Source: Lepeophtheirus salmonis (Eukaryota > Arthropoda > Copepoda > Siphonostomatoida > Caligidae). Taken from it: a stretch of 64,000 nt of DNA. Where the stretch lies: positions 31,500,002-31,564,001 of the forward strand of contig NC_052139.2 in the NCBI RefSeq assembly GCF_016086655.4, written 5' to 3'. The notes beneath the pieces are model-generated. The model was not told where the DNA came from. It saw only the letters and a program-made list of their open reading frames with translations, and ran no database searches. Positions 56,995-64,000 of the stretch are shown one piece after another (the stretch's first letter is position 1; each line of letters starts with the position of its first letter). Position numbers and translations under genes: made by a program.

Positions 56995-57905
56995 GTTTCA
57001 ACTTTAGTGTTTGTATTTCATTTTCTGGGATGATTTAAACTATCTCAGATTTGGATGCAAAGTATATGGGCCTCGACATAGTCCCTCCAAAAACTATAAC
57101 AATTAAATATTTTTTTATTAAGACGATCAATTTGGCTACTGTAAGTGGGATTTATGACACACAAAAAAGTTTAATACGAATAATTGTTGATAAATATTAA
57201 CGAATATTTCTCAAATAATACAAATATAGGTAATTTACACACACCTTTGAGAAAATTAATTCTTGCTTGCTTTTATGTTGACGGGCCACATTCATTTTTA
57301 TTTAAAATGACAGAATATGAATAAAATTCCGTAATATGACATTATAATATGTCATCTTTTTTGATAGTTGAACATATCCTATGCGATGTTTAAAGCTTTC
57401 AATAGTATATTAAATGATTTTTTTACATACATATAAGGAAATAATATTTGTTAAATTCTTTAATTGGACCCTCCTGAAGCATTCGGGTATTTGAGGATAC
57501 TTAAATATGTTCATTTGTCTCTTAAATAACTATCATTTTTTATATCAATTACATGTTCATGTACTTCAAAGTGAAGGGTCAATACAAACAATGAGGTATA
57601 AAACAAATAAAAGGTCATGTCTCATAAAGTTCTCCTTCCGAAAATTTCAAATGATTTAAGCACCCCTTGCAATGGAGAAGATCTAACTTTACGTCATACA
57701 CTCCCCCCGATTTTCTCCATGAATTCCAAACCACGTATATGTGTTATCTAAAACAATGCTCAATGAGACATATTAAAAAGATTTGATCGTCCCATTTTAT
57801 TCCTTATTTAAAAAGATGACCTTTTGGTTATAATCTTATAGAATGACGAATATAAGGAAACGTGTGAATTGATTTATGGGTAAAGAATTATTAGTGTGTG
57901 GAATT
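56995..57905. other. No gene seen
   Basis: AT-rich spacer without supported feature. Confidence 0.4.
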
Positions 57906-57909
57906 TTTA

Positions 57910-58340
57910 TGTAGAGTCATATTCCTGGTGATGATACTTCCATAAATATCAATGCTACTCGTACAAATTGGAATGTCGACAAATCAACCGAAAAACTTTC
58001 AAGATCAATATCGAGAGTAACAACGTGTAGGTCCAACGTGCAATATAAGGATATAACTAACATTTTATTTGGTTCGGTTGCACAGGCGTTTCTTACGTGA
58101 GGAGGATCTAACATGCACGATGCTGGTGTTCAAGGCATTCACAGAGGGGTGAGATCTGGCACAGGGAGGGAGTGCTTACTCAACTGCTTCGAGACGACCT
58201 CTTCTTCCCCTCAACGATCCACCTGGAGTTCTTCCTTTGCTGTTGGCGTCGTTGGTTGACACTGTACGTTTGTGTGAAAAATCTCGGAGAAAGAATTGGG
58301 CCCATTTCAGCTCGTATAAGTCAAATTGTTCCTGGTCATT
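57910..58340. other. GC-richer island with unassigned coding-like sequence
   Basis: 58085-58300 is clearly less AT-rich than its surroundings (for example GGGGTGAGATCTGGCACAGG). A minus-strand frame, from about 58280 down to 57917 with three stops in its first half and then open for 65 codons, reads PTTPTAKEELQVDR and TLDLHVVTLDIDLESFSVDL. I do not recognise a family. It could be a host exon or an old element. Confidence 0.25.
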
Positions 58341-58429
58341 CTTGATTACTTTATACTACTTTAATGTCCTCTGGCCACGAATAAAGGAATAGTGGTAGTA
58401 GAATTAGAAAGTGATCTTTAGGTTGTAAC

Positions 58430-58740
58430 TAGTGTTGTGTCAGTATTTATTTATTCGGTTTAGTCTAGTCTTAGGACCGGTCCTATTGGGGTTTCAGACC
58501 GGTCTTTAGGACTGTCGGTCCTTGGATTTTTTTATTTTAATATTGATGGTTTATTAAGCCAAATAGGGCATATTAAATATGCATTAAAATTATTCCATAT
58601 CTCTTGCAAAAAATATGATATATATAAGGAGGGAAAAACCCCATCGTTGACGTCACAAACGATTGATTTTACCTTCTTTAAGGACCAACAAGTGGGACTG
58701 GACTGGATGAAACCGAACTTTACTGGATTGAAGTTTTTGG
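58430..58740 (+). repeat. GGACCGG dispersed repeat, fullest copy
   Basis: Head: CTAGTGTTGTGTCAGTATTT, TTATTCGGTTTAGTCTAGTC, TTAGGACCGGTCCTATTGGG. Middle: TTATTCCATATCTCTTGCAA, then CATCGTTGACGTCACAAACG. Tail: TTTACCTTCTTTAAGGACC, then GGGACTGGACTGGATGAAAC and CGAACTTTACTGG. Head and tail contain inverted words (TTCGGTTTAGTCTAGTC against GACTGGACTGGATGAAACCGAA), which suggests a non-autonomous DNA element. Related copies: 7950-8346 (tail), 26895-27055, 36296-36395 and 52570-52710. Confidence 0.65.
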
Positions 58741-59299
58741 TCCTCAATATGGACACTATTTGTAACTACAAAAAAGTATCACATTGGTCCAATGACATAT
58801 TTTTTACAACTCTAACAATGTTTCTAAAAATCCAATTTTAAGCACAATTTGGTATGCTGAGAGTTGTAAATCATAAGGATTGAGGACTAGCAAAAAAAAA
58901 GTCAAAAATCAACATGTTAACAACCTTTACACTCTGAAGAGTGTTTGAAAGTAAAGACACTTTGCCATCATACTTGTTTCATTTAGATTATCTCCAAGGA
59001 GCTAACAGATTAAGAAATTTCACATATATCCCACTCAAATTCTTACAATGAAATTGGGAGGCATTACTTCTCTGTTATGAGGCCTGGTAGCTCTTCTTGG
59101 ATGAATGGTCCCTCTTTATTGCATAAAATAACTGTCTCAGAGGTTTTGTTGAGTAATATTTTTTTTTCGTTGTACAGATATGTAAACAAAACATTAAATT
59201 TATATAATTACCCAGGAACATATATTTTTTGTAAAAGATCGAAAAATAACAAATGAAACCTGGACACACTTCCAAGTCAATCCAAAAGATTTCCAACAT

Positions 59300-60009
59300 C
59301 AATGGGAAAATTGTTACAGGTGCAAAAAGCGATGGGAGGATGGAATTCAGTTTGAACAGAGTGGAACAACCAAAACTGTGAGAAATCTAATGTTGGTCAA
59401 GGGTGCCCGAAAAATTCCGCGAAATCCATATAGATCCATACAAATGCTTGTCCAGGATCATAATGTAAGTAGAATCACTACGACCAAGACTGTTACAAAT
59501 TACATTTGGTCAAATCTTACAACATTCAGTATCGTCACCATTACAAGAAGAATGCTCAACTAGCATGCAGTAGATAAGAATTTCATCATGATTAATTGGG
59601 ACGAAAAGTTATTTACTGTAAAGTCAGAAATTCGGAAATTCAACAAGCAAAACGACAGAGTCTTTGCAAAGACATATGATACCATTGATTCAAGGCAAAA
59701 ATTTGCCTAAAAAGTGCAGAAACCAAAGTGTCCACTCATTTCAAAACTGCTGTAAAAAAAATTCCGGTATTTTTGGGTAACTCTATGTGGTCTCCCTCTA
59801 CACATGATTTAAATCGCCTCGACTTTTCCATTTAGGGAATGTTTGAGAGGAAGGTCAAGGCTTATCCTTCAAAAAATAAGGATGCTCTCATGGTAAACAT
59901 TAATAAGAAATGGAACCAAATTGCAGATGATGTATTATGTGCTAGTTTTAATACGGTTTAGAAAAGATTTGATGCAGTAAAAAAGGACAAATGTGACCAA
60001 ATTGAATAA
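59300..60009 (+). pseudogene. Old, AT-shifted mariner transposase relic
   Basis: The frame from 59378 reads GARKIPRNPYRSIQMLVQDH then NVSRITTTKTV, a second helix-turn-helix with the RNPxRS lead-in. Next come FIMINWDEKLFTVKSEIRKF then NKQNDRVFAK (first catalytic block, D kept), and SPSTHDLNRLDFSI, a stop, and MFERKVKAYPSKNKDALMVN (third block, D kept). It ends KDKCDQIE with a stop at 60007-60009. The second catalytic block is missing between about 59700 and 59760. Base composition is close to the AT-rich background, unlike families A-D, so this is the oldest of the mariners here. No terminal repeats were found. Confidence 0.8.
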
Positions 60010-60014
60010 ATTCA

Positions 60015-62610
60015 TATATGTTAAATATTTGCAATAGTAAAATTAAATGTTTCAAAATATTTCAATCAAATTGAACTTGTAATTTTTGATTTAGAGTGGA
60101 ATATTTACTGGACAATTTTATAAAAGCAATCCATTTACGACACTTCTACAACTCTTAATGAAGATAAAAATATCTTAGTCCTTAGAAATTGTCAAATTAG
60201 AAGCACATCTAAGTTTGAAATTGTTGTAAATGTAGTTGGCTCCTTTATCAGCGACATACATTTTAGCCACATTTTCATATATTGAACCAAGATTAGCTAT
60301 AAACTATGGGGACTATCTATAGTTTATTTTGTCCTTTAAGAATGTCGAATATATATTCATCAAGCTAACATATTAATAAATGAGCACCCAAAAAGATCCT
60401 TCCCAACTCCCTTGAAGTATTTTCCTAAAAAGAACAAAATCCATAAAGTCTTAAATAAAGTCAAAAATGCCACATGAATCAAATGTTTGATACATTTGTC
60501 AACTATGTTAAACAGCGCTCTCGTGAATGATGACATTAATTAATGACTTAATTCATCTTGTATTGCTTAATGTATGAAAATCTCACTGAAATTAAAGACG
60601 CTGAAAAGGAAGGAGTTGAGTTTAGTATTGTATGATGATTAGACTACTAGGTATGATTTACTTCTTCGGTTCTCTCCTTAAATATCAGAATCCAAACATA
60701 TTTTGTTAAGGATAACGTCTCTCAAACGTCTCCTTTTTCCTTAATTTCGAGAGAATATGGATGTCTAGCCGGTGTTAATGAATGAAAATCGATCGAAGCA
60801 AATGAAAGTAACAACAAAATTTAATTTTTTTTCTGTATTTACTTAAAAGTTTTTGTGTGCTATTATTAATATCTTATATTGAAATAAAATTATTATAGAT
60901 TATGAATCTTATTCATGTTCTGATAATATCCTTTATTTTAATTTATTAGATTTACATAAATATTTTATTTTATTCAGTTAGAATTGTTGTGTTGGAAGGA
61001 GAGTGTATGACTTGATATTGACCGATTCAACATATAAGTATTTCATCACTAATAAATAAATGTAACTATTATAATTTACAATAAAGAGATCCATTCACAA
61101 GTAGTAGAACATTTAAATATAATAATTAATTATTTATTATTTTATTTGAATTTGTATAAAATTTGGTATTAAATTATGAGATTTACTATTATTTAGAACA
61201 GTGTATGATATAATATAATGGACACTGAAATTGTAAACAATATTAGGATAAGGAAATATCGTAAAAATGGGATTACTTAAAAGATAGAAAATTGAGTAAA
61301 AATACTTTGAAGATGTATATTTTTTAAATATATCTTTTTTAAAATTAAATATTCTTCTATAATATAAGCTATAATATACTTTATCATTATGGATTATGAA
61401 TAAGTTCTAAGGGTCCAAAGAATAGTTTCATTTTTAAGCCATTTTTAACTCTAAAGATGGAATTATGTCGAGTTCAGAACGAGATACATAATCAATAAAA
61501 ATAGTTTTACATAAGTTTTTTTTTTTAAATCTTACCCTTCATTTGTCATTTTCTTAAGGGTATAAAATGACCTTGAACGATAACAACCCCAAATTATTAT
61601 AATCCTAGATCTTTTTGAAACTTGACGCGTCGGAGGAAATTAAGAGAAGTTTTAAAGTATGAATTACGATATTAAATATATACTTAATTACAATCCATTG
61701 GTGCAAAATTTGACTAATTAATTATTTCCTTGTTTAATTTATAGATAAATATAGATTTATTTACATGGGCTGAGTAGTTGATAGTCCAAGCAAAACAAAA
61801 GTGTACATGATATGCCTAGTGTATTTTATGACTTAATTGACTTATTCCATCTGTAAGTCCATATATATTTGAAGCTTAATATCTGTGATTCTCTGATTTT
61901 TAATGTTAAAATGTTTGTGTCGATGAAGTTGAATCTTTGGTTCTCAATAATAATACATAATATAAATGAATAATTGAGTTTTTAATAAAATTTAGCGAAA
62001 AGACTAGATAACTAATTTATAAAATGATACAAAAAATTAAAAATGGTCTACCTTTCCTCAAATAGTATATCTTTTTAACCAAAAAATGAAAACAAGAAAA
62101 AAGTTCACATTTGTAATTTCACAACTATTATTTTGAAATTAATAAAGATTATAATAAATTAAAATAACCTAATTCTATATTTCTATTGATCAGATGGAGG
62201 TCAACAATTCCTCTCTGAATTTGATGTCATATTTACATAGTCAAATCTCTGAGGAAGTTACTCCGAGATAAAATATGTACAAAATGACCCATAAGTCGTA
62301 GGACAGCAAATTCAACATAGTATTTCTCCTAGGCAGGTGTATAATTTTAAATTATGTTTGATACATATAATTCACACAGCCACCATTATTGTTTTTGTTA
62401 AACAAACTTTTTTCTAAAACGTGTTTTTGAGCCTCTAACGAAAAAAAAATTAATTATGATGAAAATTATAGTTAATATTCATTACGGGGTATGACGTCAA
62501 GATAAGATATGCTGTCTGTTTATTAGAACACCCCAATAAAAATGAGATCACTCAAAAAATACAAAAATCTAAAAAAAGTCCTTGGTGATATATTTTTGTG
62601 GTTCTAGGAT
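60015..62610. other. No gene seen (about 2.6 kb)
   Basis: Very AT-rich sequence; nothing recognisable. A partial GCCTT/GGCGAA-type word cluster at 62615-62660 resembles the arms of the foldback at 7213-7855. Confidence 0.45.
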
Positions 62611-62729
62611 GTTATGCCCCGGGCAGTTTCGCCTTGGGAAGTTTTGCCCTCATATATATATTATAAATGTTAATATGATTATAAAAAAATAATGTGTAAT
62701 AAACTTGAAATGATATATATGCATTTAAA

Positions 62730-63570
62730 AATTTGTCTAGATGAGAAGTTCATTTTTTAATTCCTTCAAAAAATTATCAAATTGAAATTCTTTAAGAAAA
62801 TTGCAAAACACTTTTTTTGTACTAATTTTGCAAAACACTTACCTACAAATATTTTTTAGTACGTGCAAAAAAAAAAAAAAAAAAAAAAAATTGTCGAAAA
62901 AATTGCACCCGATAACTGGTTCATTTTTGCCAATATTTCAAAAATTATGTATTGAAATGTTCTGGAAATTAAAAATACAACATTGAAAATTTTGCGTTGC
63001 CATTTTTCTACACAAAAAGCATCGTTTTGTGTAATTTTATCTTAAAAAACTGAAACTTGAAGTTTGATGAAAAAATTGACAAAAAAGAGAGAAACAATCA
63101 AAATATTGAAAATTATTCAGAAAATTGCAGATATTACAGAATACTGATAATTTTGATATGGTAAATTTATATGATGCAAACGAATCTCCTGACAAATTTC
63201 GACAAACTTTATTCCATTTGCTAATCCCATATTCCATTGGTATTTCACTTTTTTTGGACCTAAAATACCCGAAATTACAACTTTCACCGATTTATTTTTT
63301 ACCCCATAACTTTTTTGTTTTTGAATAAATTTTGAAAACGTAGCAATTTGTATAGTTGTCTTTGAAACGCCAATCACTTTTTGCTAAATAACTCAAGCCC
63401 CTATCTAGTCTCCTGGAAATGCGAAAAATGGATTTTGAGTATAGCATAAGCCCCCCTTATATAACCTCTCCAACAATCGACATATGCAAAATTTGAGCCT
63501 CCAAGTTTCAATGGTGTGGGAAGGTATAAAGGACATCTACAAACGCACAATCTCTCTTTTATATATAAAG
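62730..63570 (-). repeat. Long AT-rich dispersed repeat, copy 2 (inverted relative to 2270-3100)
   Basis: The reverse complement aligns in order with 2270-3100: ATGTCCTTTA, ACACCATT, GGAGAGGTTATATAAGGGGG, AAAAGTGATTGG, AATATGGGATTAGCAAA-like, TTTTTTCATCAAAC, TTCTAGCACATTTTATT-like. A 22-base A-run at 62868-62890 interrupts it. The overlapping small frames at 63037-63377 are shadows of this repeat. Confidence 0.7.
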
Positions 63571-63574
63571 AACT

Positions 63575-64000
63575 ATAAAAAATATCAGTCCAAGATTTAA
63601 AAATGATTTTATCTCTATCTACGGTCTGAGATCGCAGTTTGAACCAAAATATCAGCTCATATGTGTTTAAAAAAATATCTTAAGACCAAATTAAAAAACA
63701 AAAAAGCAGTATTAGACCGAGTCTCATATCTAACACCTATTCCGAACAAAAAATAACTTAACAACTAAACTCTTTACAAAAACAAAACATAGCTATGAAA
63801 GGTAATAGGTTTTGATGTGCGTTGTTTTTACTTCGTATAATAAATCGTATGAGACGCTGATTCAATTTTTTTTAGTACAAGTACCGTATCTATACATATT
63901 TGAATTTGGTTATTCTATTAGCTTTTCTTTTTAAACATTTTGTCCGAAATTCTTCAATATTAATATTTAACTAGTCCTTTTGTGAAACAAAAAAAAATGT
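63575..64000. other. No gene seen at right edge
   Basis: AT-rich sequence to the end of the window, no supported feature. Confidence 0.4.

Noticed and set aside
1..64000. CRISPR arrays, operons, bacterial promoters or ribosome binding sites
   Set aside because: The window is eukaryotic; regular direct repeats with unique spacers were not seen, and the tandem repeats found have no spacers.

Overview
This is a eukaryotic, AT-rich, intron-era genomic window with no complete host gene that I can recognise. It is a graveyard of transposable elements. The density and variety of Tc1/mariner copies, a Ty3/Gypsy relic and non-LTR fragments suit an arthropod genome. The style of the mariner families, with CAGGG-type termini, D,D37D transposases and endings such as GDYIE or GGHIE, reminds me of caligid copepods such as the salmon louse Lepeophtheirus. 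That host call is inference from family resemblance only; no host gene confirms it.

Layout from left to right: a mariner DNA-binding-domain scrap at the left edge; an internally deleted mariner with both termini (591-1497); a decayed dispersed repeat (about 1640-2110); a long AT-rich repeat (2270-3100) whose inverted sister lies at 62730-63570; a minus-strand mariner relic (4592-5114); AT-rich low-complexity repeats (5500-7190); and a foldback element (7213-7855). Mariner family A copy 1 is at 8349-9221. Further mariner scraps lie at 11304-11690, 13160-13440, 13744-14440 and 15110-15270. A small inverted repeat is at 17481-17692. Family B (18145-19312) and family C (22513-23514) follow, then a non-LTR retrotransposon piece (23930-24667) and another mariner tail (25120-25320). 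On the minus strand there is a pogo/Tigger transposase relic (25776-26755) and mariner pieces (27110-27830).

Family A copy 2 (28874-29765) carries the only intact transposase-derived frame in the window, 211 codons. Next come a large inverted repeat (30036-31082), a mariner tail (32925-33231), and two minus-strand non-LTR fragments (35900-36256 and 38660-38995) that may be one broken element. Family A copy 3 (39788-41024) is the longest copy. A Ty3/Gypsy relic with two recognisable but diverged LTRs occupies about 41785-45020. It is followed by a mariner tail (46495-46749), a 110-bp tandem repeat (48631-48970), mariner family D (50579-51739), a mariner DNA-binding fragment (55550-55741), an AT-rich element with terminal inverted repeats (56271-56990), a GC-richer unrecognised island (57910-58340), a copy of a GGACCGG-containing repeat (58430-58740) and an old mariner (59300-60009).

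These genes do not work together in a pathway; what links them is transposition and decay. The most interesting signal is in family A. Copies 1 and 2, 20 kb apart, share the same 444-bp in-frame deletion relative to copy 3. The deletion removes the first catalytic aspartate but keeps the DNA-binding domain, so a deletion derivative appears to have been amplified in trans. In copy 2 it still encodes an uninterrupted truncated protein that could act as a transposition repressor. No RNA genes, CRISPR arrays, operons or bacterial signals were seen.
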